From assembly GCF_043641665.1 (NCBI RefSeq), contig NC_092199.1:19782860-19846859 (forward strand): a DNA stretch of 64,000 nucleotides, in the 5' to 3' direction. This document shows, one piece after another, positions 26,853-40,200 of this stretch (position 1 is the stretch's first letter; the number at the start of each line of letters is the position of its first letter). This DNA is from Enoplosus armatus (lineage: Eukaryota > Chordata > Actinopteri > Centrarchiformes > Enoplosidae). Below the pieces are notes generated by a model. That model did no database searches. It saw only the letters and a program-made list of their open reading frames with translations, and was not told the origin of the DNA. Both the position numbers and the translations under genes were made by a program.

Positions 26853-29800
26853 CCACAGCATTACCAACCATGAAACTAGAGACCACAAACTTATTAGAGC
26901 ACTATTTTAGCTGAACCCCCTGCTGATTCGGATAGCATGAAATATATTTCACTGTACTCTCTTAGCATGCTTTGGTGTCCTCCTCGCTGAGGGCGGGGGG
27001 GAAATAGCGCAGTCATTCTGCACAGGACCATGCAGCAGAGAACCTATGCAAAATTAAATCCACAATTATGAGCCACAATTATGAAAGCAGTTCTCTGAAT
27101 CTGCACTTTGCATTGATTCGCAGTTTCGTTGTGAACATAGCTTGAAGAAGCAGTCTGTTCTTTATCATTTGACTTCACTGCCACTACGTGCAAACAACTT
27201 TGAAGTCTAATTAAGGTGCTATTTAAACAAAATGTCTGAAGAACTAGAGCTTCATAAAGCAGCTATAAAAAGGAAGCAGTGTGCTATGACACTTAAATGG
27301 GCCTGTGGCCATGGGAAATTCACCCACTACTGCATCTATTAGTCAGCACTGTGGGAGATTTTATTAGTATTTTTTTTAATAATTAAAATAATGGCATGAC
27401 ATGTATAACAGGACCAGACTAAAACAGGATTAAAGAAAGAAATTTTGATGGAATAACATCCAAACTCCCCGCAGCTTCTTATTCACATGCACGCAACACT
27501 TCACTTAGACGGTACAGTTAGAAAGTCAGCGTCTGTGTGGTGTCTACATTATAGAAAAAAAGAACATTGTGTCAGTTGCTCGGCTTTGAAGTGGAAATGG
27601 AGCTGGCTTTTCTCTGACCATATCAGATGTGTAGTGTCGGGGAGAGCAGATAGCACCTGTTTGGACAACAGCTCTTTACACAGAGTGTAGAGGGTGATGA
27701 ACTTCCGCGCCAGGACCCGAGCGTTAAGGAAGCCCTCGGCCACCAGCATGATTTCGCAGATCAGCTCGAAGTCGGGCACCACCATGGCACATGGTCTGCG
27801 GGGGAAACGGAGAGTTCTTTATCGTGATTCCGGATGAGCAAATATTTTACACTCAACTTGTGTGGTCACTTGACCGAGTTTTGAGAAAGCACACACAGCA
27901 ACGGAGTGATGTAAGATTCGATACAAGTCACAATCCATCACAATTAAATATGTCACACAGCTCCTGTTCAATATGCTACGCTTTATTGCCCGAATGTTTT
28001 CAGCTACCTTCCCTTCTACCTTTTCTGAGAGAAACGGCTCGCCTAACGCGCTGTCTCTTTCTACACGCTGCCTTGGTACATGCACCTGCAACCTCATTTG
28101 TAAGACACAAGCGACCGCCAAATGACTAATGTAAATGTCATCAGGGAGGTATATTATGAAGATGTTTTCCTGGTAATACACATTCCAAGAGAAATATACT
28201 AGAGATTACCAGCAATTACATTTGCAGGGAAAAAAAACAGGAAGGTTTTGAGAAGAATATGAAGTCCAGTTACAGGGCAGATGTGTGTGGGTTACAGGAA
28301 ATTACTTCTATCCACAAATATTACATGATTGGTTCACTGAAATTACAAAAAAAAACAAAAACACATTTTCCATCCGAAATAGTTTTGGTTGGTCCAGGTT
28401 CTGAGACACCTGTCTCTGAGACCCCCCCCCCCCTCCCCCATACAAAGGAGTATGGAGTATGAATGGAATTTTGTTTGTGGTGGAGGGAGAATTTAAAAAT
28501 GATTGAACAGGAACAGGTGTTTTTGTTTTGTGCCCCTGTTACTAACATAATAACCCGCAGACCTCATTGTCAACAGTATTCAATAGAACCACTATACTGA
28601 AAAAATAGTCCCTATATCCCTATTTTTGTAATTTGGGTAAACTGACCGTTTAAGAGACTCTATAGGCTTTGTATCATCATAATTTACAAAGTCGAATGGC
28701 TGATGGATGGATTAAACCGTAACTGATTAATGAAACATGAACCCAGCTAAAGAAAATAAATAAATAAAGCATGACACATTGAATTAGAGCTGTGCGACTT
28801 AGGACAGTTCTTGACCTACCTGAACAGAGCCTTGAGGTTCTCCGGAAGCTCAGTCCTGCCAGCGTAGCCTGGATTCATTGTGATGAAGATGCCAACAGAG
28901 GGGCAAAGATTCACCTCCTCTCCCATGAAATTAAACCTCTTCTTCTTGTCTCGAATGGCGTCCTGGATGCTTTTGACCTGCACATACAGAGGACAAAAAC
29001 ACAATACAGAGTTGAATGAATTGGCACCGTTAGTGCTGGGTATCCAACCGAAATACAACCAAAATATGTCCATCTACAGCCATGCTAGCAGCTCTGAGAG
29101 GCTGGACTTAGGCACAGTGGCGCTTTAAGCTAAATGCTAATGCCAGCAGGCTAACATGCTCACAATGACAATGCTAACATGCTGATGATAAGCTGGTGTA
29201 ATGTTAACCATGTCTACCATCTTAGTTTAGCTCGCTAACTTTTGCTAATTATCGCTAAACACAAAGTACAGCTGAGGATGACAGATATTGTATTGGGAAA
29301 AAAATGATTTAGCATTAACATTGTTGGACTCATTTTTTAAAAATAAGGGTAAGAATTGATGCTGCAGAACAAGATTGAATCGAATAAAGATAATGGAATA
29401 TTCTTTATTCCACATTTTCTTCTTCCTGGTGCCCACAATGCAATGCGACCACTGACATTTCGGTCAGAGTTGCGGGTGCGTTATGCTAACAGTGGCTAAT
29501 GTAGCCTCGATCCTCTAGCCTTAAGCAGAGATGAGGCCCGGACTACAGAGGTCTGGTAATCACACTTCTTTCGAACCCCACAACGCCCCCAGGATTTTTC
29601 CCATTTTCAAGCTCGTAATCTTCAGCCCCGACCGATACTGACTCAAGTGACATCACTTGAGGACATTTATTGTACTTCACACAGCTGCCCCTGGAGACAC
29701 TAAAGGCATTATACTACTTTTTCACATATGCAGTAGTACTCCCCAACATATGGAAATGTATATATATAATTCACTCTGAGGGAAACATGAATGTCTGTAC

Positions 29801-32800
29801 AAAATGTTGTGCCAGTCCATAAATTGGAGATATCTCACAGGATAAGGCAAAATTTTGACCTGATGCCACAAGAGAAAAAGTGACCAGGATTCACCCTCTG
29901 GGGACCATGAACGTCTGCACAAAGTTTCATGGAAATGCATAGAATAGTTGTTCCGATGTTTCAGCCTGGACCAAAGTCACAGACTGACTGGCCTTCCAAC
30001 ATTGCCATCCCGAGAGCCACGTGGCTAAAAATGGCTTTGGAGGAACTAAAGTACGAGCATTTGGCAACGCTATTAAAAAGTTTCCAACCAGCCCTTGTCG
30101 CTGTCAATTAACACTCCCAAAAGACGGTCCCAACTAGCAACCCGCTCAAAGTTTGGTATCACTCATTAGCATATCATTATTATCACTAAGCAGTCACCAG
30201 AGTCAATTTGTCAAATTGTTATGCAGCATGCCGCTTTTTCTTGGGGGGGGCACAATTTCATCAATAATATGAGCATGCTGTCAGCCAGGGTTTACTGGCT
30301 GGATGAACTGCCAAGGCTCCGCTTGTCTACATTATGATTGAATGAGATATCAGAAATGAACTTTTTTTTTGTATGTGTGTGTGTCTTGGCCTAAAACTCA
30401 GCATGTAAGAGGCTTTATGAATTTAACATGCGTGCGGTAAAAGAGCGTAGCGAGTCGACAGCTGGAAAGAGGAGGAACATCTCTTCATGGATGAGTACTT
30501 GGCTACAGATCACTCAGTCATACTAACACAACAGGGAGGGGGGAGGGGGGGGGGGGGGCAAAAAAACAAACAAACAGTGCAGCTGCAGCACACACGCACA
30601 CAAAAAAAGAACAAAAGTTTTCATGAAAACATCACTGGGGCTTGTTCTTTATGTGAAATGACAGCGGCCCGCCACTGCAATCCTACAGGGACACGAAGGG
30701 AAGTAAAACACCAAAAACACATTTTTAAAAAGTTGGAGAACAGACACCGTTCTGAAAGGTGTGATCCAGTGGGGTCAGGCTCCACTCTTTGCTGTCTCTT
30801 TGAATGTACAGTCTGGAGCTGGCAGCGTCAATTTATTCACAGTCCAGGCCTGTGGCGGCTGTAACAAGAGGCAGAACTTCACCAATTCATCTCCATGTTG
30901 TTATGTCTGGGGGCCTTCTGTTTGTCTCCGCTTTATTTAATGTAGAACCGGGCCCGCCACCTGCGTTAGCAGACCTGACCGGCAGCCGAGTGTGTCGCTC
31001 CGCGATGCTAGCTGCTCCCACTTTAAGAGGATGGATTGGGTGTGTGTGCTGTGGTGAGGGATGGCTCTGCATCGGCTCCGCTGAAGCGGGCTGAGCGCTG
31101 GAGCAAGCTGCCAGCTGTCACAGCGGGAGTTTGACGCTCCTCTGTTCTCAAGGTCTACTTCTCCACGTATAAGCCACCGTGATTTATTATTCATTACGCC
31201 ACGCAACACCTATTCATTCTTCTGGCACTTTAAAATTCTCTAAGTACTGTAGACTTCCACAGCTTATGGAGGAAGGCTGCTTGACTTTCATTGTTGCTTG
31301 AGAGAGAGTGAAGGAAGGGCAGAGAAGTGAGCAATGAATAATGATCCTTTGAGGAGCTCCATCTCCATTATCATTACGATCATGATCAGCATTCTTATCA
31401 ACTGTATACATTTTGCAGTGACAGTATTGCGCATGCATGACGATAGGGTCTGTGGCAGGATTTGAATGCGCCAGAGGGACTAAAGAAACCACGGGGGTGG
31501 GGTGGGGGGGGCGTATGTTTGATCTGGGATAACAGGAAAGGCAGCAGAAAAGCTAACATCAGGTGAAACAGGCAGAACATGGCTGATTTCTCAGAAGAGT
31601 CCTGTGATGGAAAGGACCAGCTACTGTTGCCGTCTTCAGCCACTTACGGGCAACCAGCTGTGGATACATATTATCACCTTACAAAGCAAACAGAGCAACA
31701 ACAGCATTCATTTGGAGTTTTTGTTTCCAGGCCACCTCCAATATTCACTCTCCAGCTCAGTTTTAGTCTCCAACAGCAAAGATCTGGCTCTTTAGCTGCT
31801 AAATGCTCCACTATGTTCACCAGCTAGTTGCTAACTTTGCTGCTGCGTTGCCTGTCTACAGTTTGGAGCCGGACAGGTACTGTACAGTCTGCCAGGTTGA
31901 CAAGCGGTGAGACTGAACCAAACCACACCACAGTGAAGTTATGGACCCTAAGCCAAAACAATGAGCTTGAAGAGGCTAACAAGGTTCTGTAGCGCTGAGG
32001 GGGAACTGACAGAGTCAGCTGATACTTCTCTGTGGGTTCATCCAAGTCATCCGATCCATTATTAATAGAAAAATATTGTTCAGTGCCGCTTTAAAGGGTT
32101 GGTTCACAACTAACTACAGAAGACATTTTCACACTTACATCGAATGGTATCGAGCCATGCAGACAGTTTTGGTTTTATCTGCCAAGGTTTTGAGATTCCT
32201 GCCTCCACCCCCCAAAAAATGTTTTTTGTTCATGGAAACAGCCACTATTGTTACTATGGCTACTTTTTATTTGATTGTGCAGGTAAAACTAATTTTAATT
32301 TTAATCTTTTTTTTTTACAATTTGGGCACGTTTATCGAATGAAATTAGATGAATTTGTCCCTTCTCTTGTCTAATTAGTACGATTGAGATTGACAGGGCA
32401 CTGAGTCGGCCTGAGACATAATACCTGATAACTGATGGCAGACGAATGTCAGTTCATTGCAACTCGACTGAACTGTTTTTTTTTTCAGCCATAGCTTTGT
32501 AATTACAGTTGTGTAAAAGCTTACATTTGTTTGCACAAGTGAAGACTGCTTCTGTTTAATGTTCACATTATCCAAAGTCTTGTGGAGATAAATATTCATG
32601 ACTGTAAGCATGGATTTGGGTACAAATCAAATAGATACCCCGTGGAGCGGCCGCTTGATTTCTTCCTTGCACTTGTGTTCAGCCACAAATCATAACAGGG
32701 ACACTTTGAATTCCTTCCCGGCACCATAAGGCAATCCCAGGGAGCATCGCTGATGATTATTACATTGTTAGTAGAGTCAAATGTTTGCTCTTGTCTGGAT

Positions 32801-35800
32801 GCAGGTATATTTGAAACCAAGCTGCTTGTGTGTGTGTGTGTGTGTGTGTGTGTGTCTTATTTTGGCAAAATGTCATCATACCCGACAAAAGACTCTAATA
32901 ATTAAAAATTGGTCTATCTTTAGGACAAGAGGCTCAAGGCTCTGATTGGGCTATTAGCTGTCAGTCAAATCTGGCAACCGTGGCAAGGAGAGCTTGTTAA
33001 GATGACTACCTTGAAAGAAACTAAAACTCCAAAAGTTATTTGTACACATTTGCAAATCAAGGACGCGTACTGAGTATTAACACTGAGCAAATGCTAATTC
33101 ACCCAAATTATGCAGCGCGTCCTTTGAGAGCATGGAGTTTGTCCACTCAGAGCTGCTGTTATTAGTGTGTGAAAGATGTGAGCATCGTGTCCAGCACCAC
33201 AGGCAAGCGAAGGAGGCGGTTCTCCATCCTCGACTCTCAAAATCAGATCAGAGAAGCCTCCAATTATGAGGAAGCTCTGGGGTGCAAAGGTGCCAGCCTT
33301 GGTGGATTAGTCTTATAGCCGAAGCAATTTGCGCTTGCAATCGGTGATGAAGAGACTATTTACTTCTGCCGTGCCGGTTTTCAAGGGCTTATTTTCACCA
33401 CAACTTGATTTGGATAGAGCACTTCACAAATCAGATGAAAACTCACACATTCCGCTCCACCCCGCCTCGGGTGAAAATACACACACGCTGCCTTCACGAT
33501 GAAGTCTCGACCGGAATGGGATGCTGGGACTAGACTTGTTCTTACCTGTACAGCCACCACGGACAGCACCTCCACTGAGATCCTGTTAAATTCGTCAAAG
33601 CAGCCCCACGCCCCCGCCTGGGCCAGGCCTTTGTAGATGTTCCCACAGGACTGGTGGACACAGAGGGAGAGAGACAGATGTTCAGATGGACACAGCGGGA
33701 CAGGAAGTCAGTCAGGCGGGCTCACAGGTGGAGACCCGGGTCCAACAGACTGATGAAGGCTTGCGGTGAGGCCGACACAGACGTACCACCAATTAGACAG
33801 AAGATAGATGGAGAAACATCCATCGCAGTTAGCACAGTGCTGCGCCACAGCAGGCTGAGAGTAGGCGAATGATAGCAGGATGATACATAAACAAGGCATT
33901 AATGGCAAAAAGGGAAGAGGCTAAAAAGGCTACCACCCACATTTTAGTTTTCCCAACATGAACTACTTGAGGGCAGGTGAACGGCCCTCCGGAGAGCAGC
34001 TGGACCGGGATGAGGCCGGCCGCTGACTTTTCTCTCCAATTCCAAATACTCTCCAGGGCCGAGGAAATCTTCTCTGACGCAAACCAAAGCTGACTCGAGG
34101 ATTGATTCAACTCGTGTGTGTGCGTGTGTGTGCATGACTGAATATGGGTAACAGTGTTGGGCTCTGCAGCCAGCTCCTGGTGCCTGTGTTCCTCCTGGAG
34201 TATACTAGCACTTCTCTCTGACACCTTGCTGCGGTGCGTATAGCCGGGTGTGCTGTACGCCTCTATACGGTAATGATGCCCCTGCGAAGCCGGATCACAA
34301 GATTATGTTTATGTCTCCCTTGAGCACTCTGTATGCATAAAGTGTGTGTAAGAGTATACAGGGGCGCATAATAAAGCAAGGAGGGGGCTAGGTAGGTACA
34401 GAGAGGGCATTTTGACAAGGTTTAGTAAAGAAATAACAATCTAATCTTTATCTAATCAGCTTTTCTTTCAGCAGGCGGACAGAAGATGAAAAGAAAAAAG
34501 ATGAAAAGAGAGGGCGTAAAGGTGGGCTGACAACTTTAATGACAAATGCATACCATACCGCTGACAATGGCAAAGATGAAAAGAAACATGCCTAATATGG
34601 GCTGCTGTGAATGCACATTAACAATGTGCCCAGGCTCAAAAGCAGGTACGTGCGCGCTCACCTTGTAGTCCATCTGCTCGGAGCAGTTAAACACGTAGAC
34701 CATGATGCCGAGGGCTCTGCCCAAGTCTTTGGTAGTCTCGGTCTTCCCTGTGCCGGCGGGCCCCGCCGGAGCTCCACTCATGGTCAGGTGCAGGGACTGG
34801 GTCAGGGTGATGTAGCATCTAAATATAGTCAAGATACAGGCACATGTGCATCACTGATGAGGTCCGGGGCCTGACCGGGACTAGCAAAAAAAAAAAGCAA
34901 AAAAAAAACTTTTGACTCATTCGACTGACTGCTTTTGCATTTATAAAGATTAGGACAAGGCTTCTTCCTTTCATTCATTCACAGCGAGGAGCTTGACAGC
35001 ACACACTGGCACATTTTTAGTTGTGTTTCAGGCATCTATGGCAACATGTTAGCTCAGGGGTTAGCATTGTCTCCTCGCAGAAATAAGGTGCTAGGTGCAG
35101 TTCCTGGTTCCTGGCACTGTTCTCTATGGAGTCTAAAATGTGCCACTGGCATATCTTGTTTTGTCTTCATACAATTAAATAAATGCATAAAAAATGAATC
35201 AAATTAAAAATATATTACATTTGAGAGCAATATTAAAAGAAATATTTTAACATATAACATTTTAAATGGAACAATAAAAGTAAAAAAGGTAAACATTTTG
35301 TGATTCCATTTAAAATTCAACGATTCATTCATTATCTAAAGCAATAGTTCATTTTGGGGAATATGCTTCTTTGCTTTATTTCCAATAGTTAGATGAAAAG
35401 ATCAAGTACATGCTTAAATTACTTCTTGGCGAGCAACAGCTGGGACTTCCTGGAGTCTTCCTGTTGCTGTCCTTTTACAGGAGTTACAACAGTTCATCTG
35501 TTTTTACATTTCTGTTTCAGTGCAGATTAAACAAATTGATTCAACGAGCTTTAGAGGCGTCAATAGGTGGTATAGATCTTATCAACTCATCTTGGAAAGA
35601 AAATGAAAAATGGTGAACTATTCCTTTAAAGACAGAAGGAGGGACCGGAATTATTAGCCCTCAAATTGAAAAGTCTATTTAGTTTTTCAGTTTGAACTTA
35701 TCAATGCATGGATGAAATGTGAGTTGAATCAATCAGTTTAGAATTGCCTTTTAAACACTGACAAAGTGGCATATAAAAAAGCTACTCCCTTTTCCTCGCA

Positions 35801-37223
35801 AAATACCTGCAGGAACTCAGGATGTTTGGCATGGATGTGCCTTTGTGTGTACAAAGACGTCTTCCCTAAACCGTGCTTAAGTCCCGCTGTGTGGCAAATA
35901 TTTGTTAGTAAGTATGAATGAAGTGCAAACACTGTAGAAACTACACCCGTGGTTCAACAAATGGCTTAACCAGACAAAGTGCGGGCTAGCATTCAACAGC
36001 TGGAGCAGCGAGTGCAGAGGATCACCATAGCGCCAACTAATTGATCGAGAACCATTCTCCTGCGCCTCAAACCACTGAAACAACATGAGATGGCCGCGTA
36101 CAAAGGGCCTTCCTCCCCTGCTACTGCATGCTGCAACGGGAAAGAAAAACATAGGATCAAACTATTCTGTAGGTTTATTCATTATCGTTCTACTGCAATA
36201 CTACCACATAATCAAATAAATACGGAGGAACCAAAATACCAATTTTTGATGAATTATCTACACTTCTGTGCTGAAAATCAAACGTCTTTTAAGGGGGAGA
36301 CATCCCAGTTTTTCCAGAGTAAACCGATATATTCCCAGAAAGGAATCGTTTTAAAATCATGGGGGAAAAAAAAAATCGATGCTAGCCGGGATTGACTCCA
36401 GCATCTACAAATCTCCCCATCAAGCTGCCCCATCAAATGATCCAGATAGACTTTCAATAAATGCACCCCAGAAAAAAAAAAAGGTTTCATTTCTACAGTA
36501 GCATGCACAGAGCAGTAAACAGTACAAATGACAATGACATCCTGAGCTGACACAAGTCTTATAACCGGCGCTGACAACGTCTCAGTGTCATCTCAGCCGT
36601 CATCGTACATAACCTCATTATATGATAATATAATCTGCTCCTGTGCTTTGATTATCACACCGGCTGATTAGCGGCGCCAGTGATTGCTTCTCCTGCAGAA
36701 CCTGTCAGGACTAACAAACAGTCTGCCCATCTCGTGTCAATAAAAAAACAGCAGCATCATGGACGTGAACTGATGGACACAATCAGGACTTTATTGATCG
36801 GGGCAATAAACACAGCGGTTTGCCTTGAATATCAATACAGCAATGATTTTAATGAGCTGCTGGTTAATAGATGATGTATGGGAGGGGGAAAAGGGGGGGG
36901 GGTATTGGAAAGCATAACGAGAGACAGAAGCTCGGAGAAGACAAATGATCCCATCTGTATACAGTGTATCATCCGGATACCGGTGCCAACGGGCTTTATG
37001 GCTCTGCGCTGAAATACGGCCAAAAAAAACCCTCACAATCAGTCGTCTAGGAAGCGGGATGAGGATGTCCCGCGTGGAATAAGTAAAGCCGGACAGAAGA
37101 CGAGAGCGTGAAGCCAAACTGGGCGGCTGTGACAAGGTGACTTGTTTTATTACAGTGTGAAAGAAGCCGCTATATATCAGTCTGTCTGTCGGACTCATTC
37201 GCCCTCCATTCCTCTCTCTGTTG

Positions 37224-37263
<40 letters not shown>

Positions 37264-40200
37264 GCTGGATAAAATATTCCTGACGTGTTGCATAATGGTG
37301 CAGCTTTGGAGATCCTGTAGTAAGTATTGAGCGAATGCTAACATTGTGCCGATAACAGCCCTGCTGTTATAGATTAGCGAGCGCGATTCCTTGAGCCTAA
37401 TTATACTGCTGCAGAAGGTGAACAGACCATACGGACTATAGTCAGCTTGTGGGAAACAGGCCTGTATTCATCATGAATATCTCCACAGCTCGGCACATGT
37501 CGGCTTCATCTCTGCTGTTGCTAACATCCGTTTAGATAATTCTTATGTTAAACGATTAGGTGGTTGAGGTTAGTGCTCGTGACTCAGTTTGCTGAAATTA
37601 CAAGGAAACATATGGTAGTATGGAAGTTCATTTGTGACCTTTGGGTTCAGTGTGCGTCACGAAATGTCCACAAAAGGTCCACTTACTTGGGTTTTTCAGA
37701 GCTTTGAAACACATCTCGTGTCTTCATAAGCAAATGGAAATGGTTACTCAGCTGAGGCTAATGGGAATGTTTTTAGCCTTGCAGGTATTTGGTCACAAAC
37801 CAAAGTACAAATTCAAATTTTAAGCTTGATCAACAGGCAGGGGATCGCCATCAAGTCTTTAGGATTCCTCATCTGGGAAACACGAACGTCCGTACAAAGT
37901 TCCATGGCGTTCCATCCAATACTTCTGGCTCAAAATACTACAAACGTCCAGAAACAATAATCTCGTTACTCTGCAGAATCGACCGTTTTACTTCTTTAGT
38001 AAAGTACTTCCAGTAAAAATTGTTCACAGTGAAGTTTGTAAGTTCTCCCAGCGGTCACAGTCAGGGCTCACCTTGACTCCCTGATGTTAAAGACCACAAA
38101 CCACATCCGAAAACCTGGGTGTAGTTATGAGCTCAGAAATACATTTTATCATCCACATAAAGCTACTTACAAAATCGCCCTACTGTCACCTTCAAAATAT
38201 AGCAAGAAACACTTATACTATGTCTTAGCAGGACTTGGAAAACTACTGTAATCGAGTCTTCAAAGGTCTCTCTAAACCCTCGATCAGACAACTGCAGCTG
38301 AGTCCTCACCGAGACCAAGAATGCAGATCACATCAGTCCAGTTCTCCGATCTTTGTTCTGGCTTCCTGTGTGTGAAATAACTGATATCTAAAATTCAACA
38401 TTTGGTTCATAAAGCACTGAAAGGTTAAAGGCCAAAATACATTTCTGATCTCCCGCTACAGTATGCTTTGGACCGTCCAGACCTCTGAGACCCGTCTGGG
38501 ACAGGACTGCTTTCTGTCCCCAGCGTCAAAACTAAACATGGAGAAGAAACAGAATCAGTTTCTGCACACCACGTATTTTGAACGTGAGGTCTGCCCCAAC
38601 TCTCAGTTCTTTTAAATAGAGGCTCAGACCTTTTTTTATTTACTACTGCCTTTTATTGAGTTAAATGTGGGGCTATTTATCTATTTTATCTGATTCTATT
38701 TAAATTGTCTTAATGTCTTTTTATACTCCCGTGTGTTTTTTTATATATTGTCTTAATGCCTATTTGTGTCTTATGTAAAGCCCTATGAATTGCCATTGTT
38801 AAAAATTTCACCCGACGTTGTGCTGTGTATGATTGTGTATTTGACAATAAAATGTGACCTGGCGTGATTAAAAGGTGCTTGGCTTGAGAAAAAAAGAATA
38901 TTTAGGTGAAGTTTGGTGAGGTTTTCACTTGACAGCATCAAGATGTGTTCTTCTCTTCACGGCTGCCGTTGCAAAGAAAGTCGAGTGACAATATCATGAA
39001 GCACACTTTTAGCTATTTTCTCAAGTCGTGGATTAAAGGATTTGACACCCAGCCCCCTGGTCCGCGGTCCATTGTTGAAATGAAAGCCAGAGGCGAACTG
39101 TGTGAGTCGCTGCGAGGGCATGCACCATATGGTGAAGTGCAGCCACGCGGCCGCTGATCCGCCCATCAAAGCCCATTGTTTCTGTTTGTTCAGGCTTCAA
39201 AGGGAATACTGGTCAGTCTGGAAAACCACACAGTCAAACGCTGCAGTTTGCCAAAGGGCTCTGGGAGACAGGTATTCTTCTCTGTGTCGTTAAAACTTTA
39301 TCAGGAATCCTGCAGAAACACGTGCGTGCGAACAAACAGGCTGCTGGCAAAGTGCCCGAGCTGAGTTGTTCTAAAAGGTTTCCTCTGCGGTGGGTGTGCA
39401 TAACGATTCAAATGAAGATTGTTCGAATGCGTCAGATGGTTATTATTAGATAAGAAGCTTGTATCTTGGGTCAGTTTTTCAATTACAAGGAAAAAGGGAC
39501 ACATTTCTATTAACACATGGATTTTTGAGTATGTACTTATAATTGTTTTTGACTGGGCTTCATGCAAACTGGCATATTTGATGAACCTGATCGATATTTT
39601 TGCTTTCCACTGAACCGATTTCAGGAGTGAAGGGGTCGGCAGCCTCTGGACAATTGACCGTTTGCTTAACCCCTTCCCCGAACAGCGATTCTCCAATCAT
39701 AGCTTGGCAACCGTAACTAGGCACAGCAGGCCTGTCAGGCTTTGGATTTCTCCACATGGCGAAGCTGTGTGCATGGGACTGTAGTAAGAGAGGTACTCAG
39801 AATTTAATGAGTTTAGAGGGTGCTGTCTTTTTTTTTTGTAGCCTTTCCAAAGCCAAAAACACAAGAGGAAAAGTCTGAGGAATGGATTACAACACAGTGT
39901 TTATCAGCTCTCGTTAGCATGTCTGGCTAACTAACTTAACATAACCCAATACTTCCAGGGTGAGGGAACGTTTTATTAGTTAACTACATTTTGTTACATA
40001 TTAATTTAAAAAAAAAACCCTGATCACAGCAGCAAATCCACTGCGTAGTATTTTCCCACTGTGTGGAAGCCGGTCCCGGATGCTACTATATCAGAGTTTA
40101 AGCGAACGTCCTGCTCTGTTCAGCATTTGGAGAAGCTTACACTGCAGCAATACAGCCAAACTTCTTATCCAAGGTTGCGTTTCTCTCGCCAAACACATCA

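Larger units (their letters stand above)
25431..27656 (-). other. Intron e27-e28
   Basis: 2.2 kb. Holds a reverse-oriented copy of the fish dispersed repeat (25800-26260) and (CA)n at 26821-26844. No gene. Confidence 0.7.
28978..33545 (-). other. Intron e25-e26
   Basis: 4.6 kb. Holds two blocks of the fish dispersed repeat (29075-29290, 29770-30045), a G-run (30537-30558), a second fish repeat (31640-32090), and (TG)n (32827-32855). The part 32,860-33,360 is non-repetitive to my eye. Confidence 0.7.

Noticed and set aside
30487..30864. 125-codon plus-strand open frame
   Set aside because: Runs through a G-run and CA-rich sequence; no domain and no support.
35035..35140. tRNA gene
   Set aside because: A-box-like and B-box-like parts are decayed and no cloverleaf can be drawn; fits a SINE fragment.
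38040..38870. Independent intronic gene on the plus strand
   Set aside because: The recognisable pieces are reverse-transcriptase tail fragments broken by stops, so it is a LINE relic.
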